Source of the DNA: Scalesia atractyloides
Taxonomy: Eukaryota; Streptophyta; Magnoliopsida; Asterales; Asteraceae
Assembly (NCBI GenBank): GCA_947069175.1
Contig: CAMTDV010000023.1
Location: 88,133,563-88,197,562 of the forward strand
Direction: 5' to 3'
Length of the DNA stretch: 64,000 nucleotides
Within the stretch, counting starts at the first letter, position 1; each line of letters begins with the position of its first letter. Below the pieces are notes generated by a model. The model saw only the letters and a program-made list of their open reading frames with translations, made no database searches and was not told the DNA's origin. Made by a program: the position numbers and the translations under genes. Below are positions 35,001-46,921 of this stretch, piece after piece.

Positions 35001-37627
35001 GTTTTTTTAAACCATGATTTTAATAAGTACATATCGAGTTATATTTATACAAATATAAACGAGGTTTTCTAACTACGTATAAACTATAGACATATATAAT
35101 TGGGCTTTTCTGGTAATAAAAATTGCTTTCCCCATAAAACTTATTGTAATTAATCAACAATTTATACAAAAGCTACTTTACGTCGGTTTATGTTTGGTCA
35201 TTTATGTTCATTTGTGTTGTTTTATGTTTGTTTACGTTTAAAACGAATGAACATAAAAAATGGCCTATTTCTTAATGAACCACCACAAACAAAAAAATTG
35301 TTTGATTATATGTTTGTGTTGTTGTTCGGTAAAAGTTAAATGAACGAACAACATTGTTGTTCGGTAAAAGTTAAATGAACGAACACCAAACATGTCTATG
35401 TTTGGTGTTCGTTCTGTTCGTTTACAGGCCTACCTAATATTACCAGTTATATATAGAACATAACCCAGACCAACGCATTCACATAAACCTACAGTAATTT
35501 CAACTATTGAACTTACTTATCATCATACACTCCAGTTGTCTTCTTAGCTGCTTTATAAGCCTCGTTTCTCCGCTTTTGCTCACCAATCTCCACATTCTCA
35601 AGCATATCGATCCCTATTGTATACAATGTAAAGTCACCTTAGGATACTGGGTCCAGCAGAAAACCACTAAAGGATGACCAAAAAAATAAAAAAACAATCA
35701 AGTAACAACAGTGAAATGTACTTACCTTCATTAAGGTCACCATCAGCAAGTATGTTCTGATCTTTGAGCGTCAAAACAACTGCACCACCTTCTATCACCT
35801 TGTCAAGGCCATCGAGAACTTTAAAACCGGCAAGATCACCTGCCAACATAATTTCAATAAAGTTATTAAAACTATCTCAATCGATATAGTAATGTAAGTG
35901 TGTGTTGATAATTGTACTTATAAATGCATTAAAGATAGAACCGTACGAGAAGAATGTTGGGGAGCTGATGGTTCGTCTTCATCCTCTTCTTGATTCACAT
36001 TGTCCTACATATTAACAATTTGTTATAATCAGATGAATAATATAAAAAAATCGGCCTAACTTACGCATGTAAACGTATATGGAAAAACAACTAACCTGTT
36101 CCTCAAACACCTTTGAAAGATACAATGCTTTTTCCCTTTCAGCGTTCCTTTTCTCCTCAAGTTTTCGGCTTTTTGAAACCCATGATAAAACATCTGAAGC
36201 CTCTTCTGACTTTTTCTTCAACCGTTCTTCCTTCATTCTAAATATAATTAAAAAAATCAAATTCAATCCTAAATCCATCTGAAACTGAAAAAATAAAATA
36301 ATAACAGTAGCCTAAACACGAGAACTAAAAATCAACCTTTTTGCCAAACAGTTTTAGAGAATATTTTACAAATAAGGGGTAGCTTTCTACTTGGCTACTT
36401 GTTAGTTTCTACATGTCTATTTAAAAAAAAACAAAACAAAATCAGAGTTCAATAACTAAATGTAGACAACATGCACTGATAAAACTATCTCTCTCTCACC
36501 AAGCTACTACTATCCTTTTAAGTTTCATTAAGCATGCACTTAGTTTTAGATAGCGCGAGGCGCACCAAGGCGACAGTGTTTCGAGCCGAGTCGTAACGTG
36601 CAAAACACAAACCTTTTTTTTAATTCCTCATATAGTCATATGTTTCCATCATCTGTCTTCTAGGATAGCAAAAAGCTTTAAACCCCATCCTACCCTCCAC
36701 GCATTCATGTACCCAAAACCTAGAGATAAATACGGTTATATGTAATCAAATATATATATACCCTATATGTACAGCCTAAAAACCTAGATACAGCATCCTG
36801 CGCCTCAAGCCCTTTTTTGTTTGCACCTCAGATGTGCTTCTTATAATCGCTGCGCCTCCAGCAGTCAGAACATAAGCATTCAAATTCTAAATTCTAACAT
36901 GTAAACAGCAAACCAGGAATACTTTCTACACACCCCTAGTTGTCACATACTACAAAACAATGTAAATACAAAACAAAAAACATTTAGTGACAGACGTTTC
37001 TCACCTCATAATACGGTCTTGAATCTCAGATGCAGACTGCTGCAATCCTCCATTGTCACCCTCAACAATACCTTCATCCTTATCATTATGAGACCTGCTA
37101 CCAACCTTTCTCACTTCCTTCACTTCACCGTCCTCCTCCGAATCCGATTTCGAAACCTCTCCTTAAATCCCTACTTCATCCTTCTCATCATGCTGTTTCC
37201 TACTCACTTTCTCCCTTCCCCTCTCTCTATCTCTATTCCTCTCCTTCTCCTTCTCCTTCACCCTATCTCTATCCCTATCCCTATCCTTATCCCGATCTTT
37301 CTCCCTCACCCTATCCTTATCACGAACCCTATCTTTTTCACGATCATACTCATCCTCCTTTCTTCGATCTTTAACAGCTTTGGAATCCTTTTCTCTATCC
37401 TTTGACCCGTCGCTGACCTTCGATTTCTCACGGTCGCGAGTTCTGTGATCCTTCTCGTCTCTCCGGCGACTGCTGCTGCTTTTGTCCTTGCTACGGTGCT
37501 TTGTGTCGCGCGAACCGTCGTCTTCTCCGTCGTCGTAACCGCCTTTCCACCGTTCGCCAGCGGTTGGTGGTGAATCGTGGTCTCTAGTTTCGACACTTCT
37601 ACAGCGTCGTGTATCCGATCGATCCAT
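29073..37627 (-). CDS. DOT2: SART-1 family splicing factor (DOT2 / tri-snRNP-associated protein 1 homologue), with frame lesions
   Basis: A nuclear U4/U6.U5 tri-snRNP recruitment factor. Twelve exons, all phases consistent: 37627-37005, 36237-36096, 36004-35947, 35839-35726, 35613-35517, 33556-33490, 33408-33349, 33211-32606, 30847-30483, 29753-29533, 29378-29297, 29147-29073. The N-terminus is an RD/RE/RS-like charged tract. Family blocks follow in order: EEASDVLSWVSKSRKLEEKR, GGAVVLTLKDQNIL, LENVEIGEQKRRNEAY, FKKPKKKKSLRKKDKL, TEMEEFVWGLQLDE, GKGLSGALRLLKDRGTL, LTPKEAFRLISHKFHGKGP, LTPMLGDRK and VEHFLGIKRKSE. The coding length corrected for lesions is about 835 residues, close to Arabidopsis DOT2 (about 820). 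Odd: an in-frame TAA in exon 1 (about 37161-37163) and two single-base insertions in exon 8 (about 32800 and 32720). Introns hold hAT elements. Identity is certain; integrity is doubtful. Confidence 0.87.
31239..31638. mobile_element. hAT-type MITE, CTTGGTTTTAAAAAGCG family (DOT2 intron)
   Basis: A 400-base element with terminal inverted repeats CTTGGTTTTAAAAAGCG / CGCTTTTTAAAACCAAG and a perfect 8-base target duplication AAAAAGAC (31231-31238 and 31639-31646). GAGGCGC-rich subterminal sequence. The ends match the transposase-bearing element at 56915-59228. Confidence 0.88.
32125..32357. repeat. Tandem duplication of about 117 bp in a DOT2 intron
   Basis: Two adjacent copies (about 32125-32240 and 32241-32357) share GACACCGATATTTTACATGG, TTAAGCTAAATGACTTGACC and GTCAAACAGGA, with about 10 differences. 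A local duplication. Confidence 0.7.
33826..35432. mobile_element. hAT-type element, GTTCGTTC family, split by a second hAT insertion (DOT2 intron)
   Basis: Terminal inverted repeats TAGGCCTGTAAACGAAC and complement, with a perfect 8-base target duplication CCTAATAT (33818-33825 and 35433-35440). Total 1607 bases, about 580 without the nested element at 33992-35016. The body again has GAACGAAC/GTTCGTTC repeats, as in the WRKY introns. Confidence 0.9.
33992..35016. mobile_element. hAT-type element nested in another hAT element
   Basis: Ends CAAGGTTTAAAAAACGG and (complement) CATGGTTTAAAAAAACG. Perfect 8-base target duplication ATTTTAAT (33984-33991 and 35017-35024). The interior has five or so imperfect 55-60 base repeats (about 34430-34690, CATCAGAATCAGATTAA motif) and GCGCC-rich subterminal sequence. 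No transposase frame. Confidence 0.88.
36540..36860. mobile_element. Degraded MITE of the AAAAAGCG/GAGGCGC family (DOT2 intron 1)
   Basis: TTTTAGATAGCGCGAGGCGCACCAAGGCGAC at the left, written here as parts TAGCGCGAGGCGCACC and AAGGCGAC, resembles the subterminal sequence of the element at 31239. The right side has CTGCGCCTC. Ends and target duplication are not intact. Confidence 0.4.
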
Positions 37628-38261
37628 GATTTGCAGTGGTTGAAGATGAGAATGAGAAGAAACCCTAGGTTTTGTGTTATTAGTGCGAATGAAGGGAGAT
37701 AAAACCATAAAATTGGGATATAGCGGAAATTGAAAAAAAATAATCAGTTATTACCCTACACGACGATTGACACCGTTATAAGTTATCTATTCATCCCATA
37801 AATAGAAATCCCATAAACCCTACACGATTGACACCGTTTATGTTTGGCTTTTGGGTATCTTACAAATACAAGGGTTATGATTTGGCTATTATTTTTACGA
37901 ACAGATTTTTTTTTTTCCATTACAACTAGTAAGTTTATATAAAAATTTTGTCAGCTCCTTGAATAATTCAGTTTTAACTCATAAATTGTATATAATTTGT
38001 TTTTTTATATTTTATAATTATGTAATCATGTATATAATTGGTTTCTTTATACATATACAGAAATAATAATGATAATAATAATAACTATTAGGGTATATAT
38101 AGTATTATATAATTATATAACATGAGAGTGCTTAAGATACAAGAGAGATCTGACGTATGAAGAGTACGCGAAAATCTCAATCATACATTCCACATAATCA
38201 ATAGCTACAAATGATGACATTTAAGTAAATAGCAAGATGAAACAATTAAAGAAACAAATAC
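37628..38261. other. DOT2-like gene promoter and upstream spacer
   Basis: The first about 80 bases upstream of the ATG read as a leader (AAACCCTAGG). A near-duplicate CCTACACGATTGACACCGTT occurs twice (about 37755 and 37812). The remainder is AT-rich with ATA microsatellites near 38060. No gene. Confidence 0.4.
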
Positions 38262-39650
38262 AAAAGGCTATTCAAGGTCATTTCTCACTTGAACTCATTC
38301 CCTCCTTAATTTTCACACGACTATATTTAAAAAAAATACATCGGATTAACGAGCATTTCATTTTCATAGTTTCGAGTAGCCTATTACTATAGTTTTCTTA
38401 AAAATTTAACATGATTTGAATACCCATTATGTGATTACATTGTTTTACATGCCTAACCCATGACTACGTGATTTTAAATATCCATCACGTGATTACGTGA
38501 CTTCATTATAGTATAATATGTGAAATCACACTAAGTGATTACGTAATTACATAACAATAGTTGACTATACATTATTACGTGACTATGTGATTTTGAATAC
38601 CCATTTCGTGATTACGTGATTTATTATAATATTTAATGTGAAACCAAACTGAGTGATTACATAATTACGTAAAACAAAAACATGTAATACATAATATTTC
38701 ATATGGAAGACCTAATATTTCAAGTCTAATCACGCATTAAAGATAAATTACATAGAAAACATTTGCCAAATCAACCTATAAGAACCATATAATGCCGTAT
38801 ATTAGAGATTTAATCACGTAATAAAGCATAAACAATCAAGTTCATATTATTCAATATGTAATCACCTAATATGCATAAGTGTAAGAACATTAGTTATAAC
38901 AAATCATACTGAATGTGTAATCAAGTAATGGATTTATATTGAATGTGTAATCACGTAATGACTATCCAAAATTACGTAGTCATGTGTTGGGTATTGAAAA
39001 TCACGTGGTCGTGGGTTCGAGTCCCACTGATGACGCCAATGAAGAAACACAGAATCGCCGCCGGGTGATTGGAACCGTTTTCTCTGAGAGTATAGAATTA
39101 CACTTTGTTCTTCCTCTTGAACCTAGATCTGCTATGGAGAAGATAGAAAAGTGGAGATGTAGAGATGGCCGGTAGGGGAAGAATCCCCTATTTCCAGCTA
39201 CAAAAAGTGTGGCGGCTTCATATCTCCTGCCCTAATAATGAGGTGAGCACTCTTTATGTAGGAGAAATGGCCTCCCCTAACCTCAATGGGTCAGACCCAG
39301 TTAGAGGTTATCTCTACAAGACCCCGGCCCAATGTAGTGTCAACTACATCGCGTTGGGCCTCACGTTGGGTTAGTAAGCAACGATAATAAATAATTAACA
39401 TAAAAGCAATAAGTAACAGGAATGTCCGACCGCTCGGGTTGGGTCCAATACCATACCCCATCACTAATGGGTATTCAAAATCGTGTAATTTTTTTAAGAA
39501 AACTATAGCAATAGGCTCTCGAATTAAAAAAATGAAATGCTCGTTAATATGGTGTAATTTAAAAAAAAATATTAACGTATGAAAAAGTTATAGCCATTTG
39601 AAAATTAATGGGGAAATTGTTCACTTGAGAAAGGACTAGAATACTTTTCC
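38262..39650. mobile_element. Foldback or MULE-like element with long terminal inverted repeats
   Basis: About 180 bases at 38262-38445 pair imperfectly with 39464-39650 in inverse orientation. Shared phrases include TTAACGAGCATTTCATT, CTATAGTTTTCTTAAAAA and GAATACCCATTA. The interior has repeated TGATTACGT motifs (38440-38700) and a GC-richer insert of about 400 bases (39010-39420) beginning GTGGGTTCGAGTCCCACTG, a tRNA 3'-half-like sequence ending GCCA. No target duplication was found. Class assignment is tentative. Confidence 0.5.
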
Positions 39651-39940
39651 TACCAATGACACTTGTCATCCTCTAATTCCCCCGTATGCTTCGTACGTAA
39701 AATACGTCATGTACGTGATCCAGCCACTTCATATAACATAAAGATTAAATACAAATGAGTTTTAACATACAAAATTGCCTTAACATGAGAAGTGAAGGAG
39801 ACTTTTCTTTTATTTTTTCCATCTAGTTAAGCATGATGTTTAGTTGCAAAATGTAAAAAAAAATCATGTATTTACTCTTGTGTGAGATCAGAACTTTGTG
39901 AGGTAACAAATTGTTTTCATTAACATAATACATAATCTGA

Positions 39941-41600
39941 ATGATACATCCACGTGAAGCTTGGAACTTAGATTGTTAAAACAAACACCAGATAATCCTT
40001 TGGTCAAGATATCTACAATTTGCAACGATGTAGAAATATATTGAACATGTAAAATACCCGCCAAAACCATGTCTCGAATGAAATGCAAGTCAATCTCTAG
40101 GTGTTTGGTGCACTGATGAAACACCGGGTTGACTGCAAGATATGTAACTCCAATATTGTCACACCAAAGAGAAGGTGGACAAGTCAACGTAATATGCAAC
40201 TCATGTAATATAGACATAATCCATCATAACTCAGCAGCTGTATGAGCAAGAGCTCGGTACTCAGCCTTAGTACTCGACCTAGCAACCGTATATTTGTTTC
40301 TTGGAGTTCCAACTAATAAGGTTGGGCCCAAAGAAAAACACAATAATTTGTGGTAGAATGTTGATCATCGGGACAACTAGCCCAGTCATCATCACTGTAA
40401 GTATATAAATCAAGACAAGTAGACCGACGTATGCATAGCCCCTGAGAGACAATACCCTTAAGATACAACAAAAGACGCTTAACAACAACCTAGTGTCAAT
40501 TAGTAGTTGTTTGAAGAAATTGTGACACCTTACTAACGACATGTGTTATCTCTTATTGTATCAGCACAAGATATTGTAATGCACGAACCGTACTCCGTAA
40601 ATGGTAGGATCAGATAAAGGATCACCAGTATGTTGAGAAAGTTGTTTAAAGAAGAGACACGTGTAGATAATGGTCGACAATCAGCAAGACCAGTACATTG
40701 TAACAAATCAAGTAAGTAGCGTTGCTGTGATAAATGTAACACATCCTCGGAGAATGTATGACAACTAACCCAAATCCTTAAGCGCAAACTAGGAGTGCAA
40801 GCGTCCAATCAATCCAGAAAAAAATAGGAGAGCTCCTAGTACTAATGATGTCATCAACATAGATCAAGACATAACAAAGTATCGAATCCAAACTATAAAC
40901 AAAAAGAGATACATCTGAAATACACTGAGTGAAACCACCAGCGATAAGAGTTGTGGATAACTAAGCTCTAGGAGCATGCTACAACCCATAAAGAGCCTTA
41001 TGCATATGAGAAACATAATGTGGTCTAGATGTGTCAACAAAGCGGGGGTTGTGTCATATACAGTCTCAGAAAGACCCATGTAAAAACGCATTATTGACAT
41101 TCACCTGATGAATAGACCATCCTCGAGAAAAGCGATTGAAAGAACAAGACGAATAGTAGTGGGTTTGACCACAGGACTAAAAGTCTAAGTGTAGTCAATA
41201 CCCTGAGTCTGATGAAAGCCCTTGGAAACAATTTGGGCTTTATAGTGACTTTACAATCAACAATGTTGGCGTTAGTGGGAGCCTGAACTAAATGCCAGTC
41301 TGGTTGGCATGAACAACATAAATCTCAGCACGCATCGCATCCCACGAAACAAAGTACTGTTGAGCCATGTCGAAATGTGAAAGTCTCAGTGGTGGGAGTA
41401 GCTTAGACATGAAGAAGAATATGATTAGGAAGCTGACGCGGCTGCCGTGTATGATCACCAGATCGTGTAATCATCGAGTGAGTCGGAATTGGAGGAGGAA
41501 GATGAGGAGAAGTAATATCAGGAGAGGAAATAATAGGAGGGGACAAAGAAGAAATAATAGGAGGAAGGAAGAGGAAGGAGAATAAACAAAATTCTGAAAC
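39941..41600 (-). pseudogene. Ty1/copia reverse transcriptase and RNase H remnant
   Basis: On the minus strand, the RT catalytic box LIYVDDII is at about 40866-40843. The RNase H end has TCPPSLWCDNIGVTYLAVNP, a CTKHLEIDLHFIRD block and a DILTKGLSG terminus, all typical of copia. The frame changes many times and stops are frequent, so it is non-functional. It is followed at once by the LTR remnant. Confidence 0.8.
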
Positions 41601-41615
41601 GAATGAGGAGGAATA

Positions 41616-42432
41616 TCAAAGGAATAGAATCAGAGGAAGATGTAAGAGAAGTAGAGCTCGCTGGAATATCAACATCGTCTCATGAAACCGAACATGGCGA
41701 GAGGTATACGTATGAGGATCATAACAGAGATTTCCAAGATAAGAAGGCGCATAACCAACAAAAATAAAAGGAGTGGATTTGGGTGAAAGTTTGTCCGCTC
41801 GAGTATCACCAAGAAACGAATAATACAAACACCCAAAGGTACGAAGAATAGAATAATCTGGTCGAGAACCGAACAATATCTCAAAAGTAGAAGAATAGTA
41901 AAGAATGGTGTAGGTAACCGGTTAATGAGATAAGCTGCAGTGGCATAAGCATCATACCGAATTTAATTGGTAAATGCGCATGAAATAAAAGAGCTTGAGC
42001 AATCTTAGATAGATGACGGTTTTTTTCGCTCAGGAACCCAATTTTGTTGGGGGTGTATATGGACATGAAATACGATAGGCACTCCCCGATTTAGAAATAT
42101 ATCGCGCTATCTGTCCATGGATAAGCTCGGGAGCATCACACTGAAGGTGTTTAATGGTGCATGAGAGGAGATTCTCAATAAGCGGTATAAAAATGATAAA
42201 ACAAATCAACCACCTGTGAGCGATGTGTTAGCGGATAAATCCATGTAAATCTGCTAAAATGATCAATGAAAGTAATAAAGTATCTAAAACCATTACGAGA
42301 CATGATAGGGGATGGGCCCCAAATATCACAATGAATCGCATGTAAACTAATAACAAAATGTGTAACAACAATAGTCTCAGACGGTAATCGTTTTGATTTC
42401 GAGATACTACAAGCAGTACAATGTGACAACAT
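41616..42432 (-). pseudogene. Ty1/copia integrase remnant
   Basis: From 42432 down: CHTACSISKSKR-like pre-integrase motif, then HCDIWGPSP, RYFITFIDHFSRFTWIYPL (integrase core with the catalytic D residues), and at 41876-41616 the FGCLYYSF...FVGYAPSYLGNLCYDP C-terminal block. Several frame changes between the parts. Confidence 0.8.
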
Positions 42433-42583
42433 TGATTTGTTCGCAAAATGTAAAAAATGGAAATCTAGCTAACACAACATCTGATGGATGTCCAAGCCGA
42501 GAGTGCCACGTCCCTTGAGGAACTGAAGTAACAACAGTCAAAGAATACATCTGATGTGGACTACAACGTGTGTAGTGGAGGAA

Positions 42584-43037
42584 CTATCCATCGAGCATCT
42601 GATTAGACAACCCGAAATGTGAGAAAATGACATAAATAGGATGATAATTAACAAGCTGTGTAATAGATAGTAAGTTCTTGGTAATTACATGAATTACTAG
42701 AACATGTTTAAGAAAAATAGTACGATTAAACAAATGTAGTGAGGCATAACCAATATGAGTAATAACTAGTGACATACCGTTGCCGACAACAACACGTCCA
42801 GAACCAGTGTAGGGAATGACTCCAAAAACAAAGGAGGACTCAATTGTCATGTGGGCAGTCGCTCTTGAATCGTGTATCCAAAATTCTACCTGATCGCAAA
42901 CACTAGATAAGTCTACCATAAACCTGAAATGTGACCCAACATGTGGTGTTTGAACACCAGCCCAGTTAGCAAAATGGGTCGGCCCAAACCCAGAAAAATC
43001 AGAAGATCCTAAATGTGGAGGCTGTGGAGTGGGCTGG
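42584..43037 (-). pseudogene. Ty1/copia gag end and protease remnant
   Basis: A Q/P-rich gag tail (QPTPQPPHLGSS) leads to a protease start with WIHDSRATAHMT. The normal copia motif is D-S-G-A-T, so the catalytic glycine is replaced by R. At 43037 the frame is cut by the solo LTR. The preceding codons are found at 55738 and continue in the same frame across the insertion. Confidence 0.78.
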
Positions 43038-45019
43038 TGTGACAACCCGTATTTTCGACCCTGGTTAATTATAAAAGGTTACCTGTGGAAATATCATGTG
43101 TTATTATTTAGTATATAATAATCTGAACGAGAAGACCACTTTATTTAATTGACAATCACGATGACACTGTATCGCAAATTCTATACGCATTTTTATACCG
43201 ATGTATATTATATATATACGTCATATATAGTCGTTTTGATTTAGATTAGTCAATACAATCTGAACGTTATATTTATTCTATGTACGGGCAATGATTAACG
43301 CGAAACTTGTGACGATAAGCGGGTTCGCACACGCGGTATTCACCCACACTAAACCCTAGCTATATAAACCTCCTTTTTATCTTTTCCTCTCATGACAGCC
43401 ACACAAATCAAAACAAAGAAAACCCTAACCCTGTTCTCTCTACTCTCGCCTCTCTTTCTCTCTCCCTCTCTAGACACATCAGCTGGCCACCGCTATCTGG
43501 GGCGGCGCACGACGGTTGTGGCGGAGCCACAAGAGTGACTTGATATGGGGGCGTGTGAAGAACCAACACAGACAGCGGCTGGCATCGGGTGGCTGAGAAA
43601 CAAACAGATTCGAGGGGTTTAGTGGTGGTTGTGGCTCGAGTGGAGGTGAACTGGGTGGTGGAAAGCAATGCAGTGGTTGTAGATGGTGGTGTAAAAGGGA
43701 GGTGAGCGGCTCGTGGAGAAGCCATGGCGGCGGCTGCAACCTCGACACAACAACATGACCACCACAGCAGTGGTAATTGGTGCGGTGGGGGTTTTTTCAT
43801 GAGGGTTACAGTTGATTGAGGGAATAGGGTACAAATCTACTCTTCAACTTGTTCCTTTAATCAGACCTGCAGGTGTGATGGACGAACCCGGGTTATGTCG
43901 AGTTCTCCGGTGACTTACGACTCACTCTCCGGTGAGTAGTTCTAGTTATGCATGTCTCTATTTTGCCCAAGTCCGCTACATATAAGACTATTTTCTAACT
44001 TATAGGGTGAGTTATGGTGGCGACGGTGTTTACCGGCAGCTGGGGTGATCCCCAGCCACCGACGACAAGGGTGAGGGGTGTTGGCGGCTTGAGTTTTGGT
44101 TAGGTTTCGAGTCTCGTTTGACTAGACCGGGTTGAGAGGGACGGTTCGGTTCTCGGTCATCGCAAGTCAAACGCAGTGAACTCAGTTTTGACTAGTCAAG
44201 GTTTTGTCATAGCCGTTAACGCGAGTCAGGCAGTCAACGGCGATCGACGAGTCAGACTTAGTCAGTGGATAGTTATTGGCGGTTGTGTGTCGATTTTGTT
44301 TGTGTCTCGGTTCACTAATGGAGTGTTGGAAGGTATATTCGCGAGTCTGATTTTCAATTTTTTTTGTATACGTGTCTTATGTGTAATATTAGAATGTAAA
44401 TCAAGCTCTTGCGAACCTGGCCCGGGTAGTAAATTTGTATAATAACAATAATAATAATAATATTATATGGATTGTAAACGATTTAGTTGGTTGTAATTAG
44501 ATTTGTAAGTGTCTGTGAACATATGTGTAATTATAAACTTGCGATAGTGACTTGAACTTTTGATAGTGAGAAAATTATCGACAACTTGTGTTGTCGGTTT
44601 TATTCTATAAACAAAGAAAACTCTGTCTGATTTTCGTAAGAACCTATAATGTAACTCATGTGTTTTAAAATTAACATGGCGGGATTCAAATAATTTTATA
44701 AAATTTTTTAAATAAGAATAAAGTATCTATTAACTTTGGATGACGCTTGCGAATTATGAAAGAAGTTTTAAATGTTAAACTTGGCAATTAATTTATCTTA
44801 GATGCTTTTATAAAAATATATATAATTGCCTACATTTATTTTGAACACACATTTAAACGAGATTCGAAACATAATTCAGGATATGACTATATTATCTAGA
44901 TTAAATAAAATGAATACTTATTGTAACAATTTTACATGATACACAAGTGTGTCCTTGACTCATTACTTGGCTATGTGTATCATACGTTTATTAGATATAC
45001 CTAATGTCATTTAATATAT

Positions 45020-45054
<35 letters not shown>

Positions 45055-45216
45055 ATATTTAATCACTTGGGAACTAGGTCGTTCCTGAGGGTTTGTACAT
45101 ATATGGGATATATGTGGGATTAAACGAGCCTAGGATTACTGTTTGCATCACGATAATAACCGTCCTATAGGGTCGTTCGGCTAACGATTTGGTAGAGCTC
45201 GATCATGCGTGACAAC

Positions 45217-45396
45217 TGTAACATCCGTAAAAAACCGGGTTAACAAAACCCGCTTCGTTTATTAACCGAACATCCAGTCAAAAATTTCGTTGCGTATTTA
45301 TGACGTATTTTAATTTTAAACGATACATAATTAATAAACAATTTAGAATTTATAAACTATAATTGTTAAAAAGTAAAAATAAAACAATTAAAAAGG
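45217..45396 (+). repeat. LTR A fragment (first about 180 bp)
   Basis: Same start TGTAACATCCGTAAAAAACC as LTR B and C, ending inside the sequence just before the Ser/Leu-like module. Confidence 0.85.
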
Positions 45397-46652
45397 AAAC
45401 CTAATCACTAGGCCACCAGCAAGAGGAAGAGTTTACAACATCAACGCCAATCCTGTTGAAGATAATGACGGCCCAAACGAACCACCCAACTAGTTTCTTC
45501 ACCCAAAATCAAGATTCAACTCCAACCGCTTAGTTTTTATGTTTTTCTTTATGTTATCTCAATTTTCACGTATCTCAATTATAAATTGGAAATTTATCCA
45601 AGAATCTTAATGCGAATTACTATTTCAGTTCTGTTTTATACTCATTGATTTAACATTCATATCATCATACCTCACGAAGTATCTCAGTCTCATCATTTAA
45701 AGAAGTTGGGTTGTGTCTCACTTCTACATAGACTAACCTCTCCATCATAACAAACGAGAGAGGTACTGTCATCATTCGAACATGTATACTATCACAATTA
45801 AGACTCAAGCTTTGGTTGTTGTGTTCATTTATGTATTAGAGTCACATAGAACTAATCATAACTGGCGTATAAAGCCAATGAAAATTTGACAAAAATATGG
45901 TGGATACGCCGCTGGTACTTCCTATATATAAGTATTCTTGCCAAAGGATCAAATACATTGTCAGGCGGTTATGAGAAGTTCCATGTAGAATTTAGTAATG
46001 TCTTGGTTGAAGTTTGTTTTATATTCATGGATTTAGCATTCATATAATCATACATCTCAACGTATTTCAATCTCATCATTCAAAGAAGTTGGGCTGTGTC
46101 TCACTTCTACATAGACTAACCTCTCCATCATAACAAACGAGAGAGGTACTGTCATCATTCAAACATGTATACTATCAGAATTTAGACTCAGGTTTTGGTT
46201 GTTGTGTTTGTTTATGTTCTAGAGTCACAGCATAGAACTAATCATAACTTACTGATAAAACCAATGAAAATTTGACAAGAATATGGTGGATACGCCGCTG
46301 GTACTTCCTATATATAAGTATTCTTGGCAAAGGATCAGAGGCATTGTCAGGTGGTTATGAGAGGTTCCATATAGGTTTTAGTAGTAGAAGTTTTGTTTTA
46401 GGATATAACCTTATCTTTCCAAACGTATCAAAACTCTTGTGCATAAAATCATACTTAGTCAATCAACTCTGTTTATCAATATTCTTTATCGTAGGCAATA
46501 TTCAACCCTTACAAGGAACGTTACCGCCTCAAACAAAATTTAAACTCTTACTCCATTCTAAGTTTGCAATTGTCAAATTAAAACACCATCCTTTTGAGAC
46601 AAACATGCCACTACTTAAATTTCGGGACGAAATTTCTAAAAGTAGGGGATAC
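45397..46652 (+). repeat. Duplicate gag tail and 3' noncoding region
   Basis: Nearly identical to 50787-52037: the last about 30 gag codons (ending in CCCAACTAG), then the 3' region with two copies of the 12-bp inverted repeat module (stems near 45886 and 46270), the polypurine tract AAAAGTAGGGGATAC, then LTR B. Confidence 0.85.
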
Positions 46653-46837
46653 TGTAACATCCGTAAAAAACCGGGTTAACCAAACCCGCTTCGTTTATTA
46701 ACCGAACATCCAGTCAAAAATTTCGTTGCGTATTAATGACGTATTTTAATTTTAAACGATACATAATTAATAAACAATTTAGAATTTATAAACTATAATT
46801 GTTAAAAAGTAAAAATAAAACAATTAAAAAGGAAAAC

Positions 46838-46921
46838 AGGCTGCCGGGATTCGAACCCGGGTCAGCCGGGTGAATCTTCAAAGACTTAACTCACACACAT
46901 CCAACCACTCCGCCACTTGTG
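46838..46921 (-). other. Ser/Leu-tRNA-like module in LTR B (antisense)
   Basis: Minus strand: AAGTGGCGGAGTGGTTGGAT, variable stretch, then a T-arm-like hairpin CCGGG-TTCGAAT-CCCGG within GGCTG/CAGCC. Confidence 0.62.

Noticed and set aside
37019..37405. Plus-strand frames rich in P, S, I and L
   Set aside because: Reverse complement of the RD/RE-rich first exon of the DOT2 homologue.
43408..43834. Minus-strand proline-rich frames near 43.4-43.8 kb
   Set aside because: They lie in the LTR leader/promoter region of the solo LTR and have no family match; composition effect.
45018..45058. TA-rich run as a possible replication or recombination site
   Set aside because: Simple alternating TA microsatellite; nothing more can be supported.
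46272..46679. 135-codon frames at 46272 and 51657 (MTRIWWIRRWYF)
   Set aside because: They run through the inverted-repeat module and polypurine tract into the LTR, start with a non-ATG codon (TTG), and are not kept open in the other modules.
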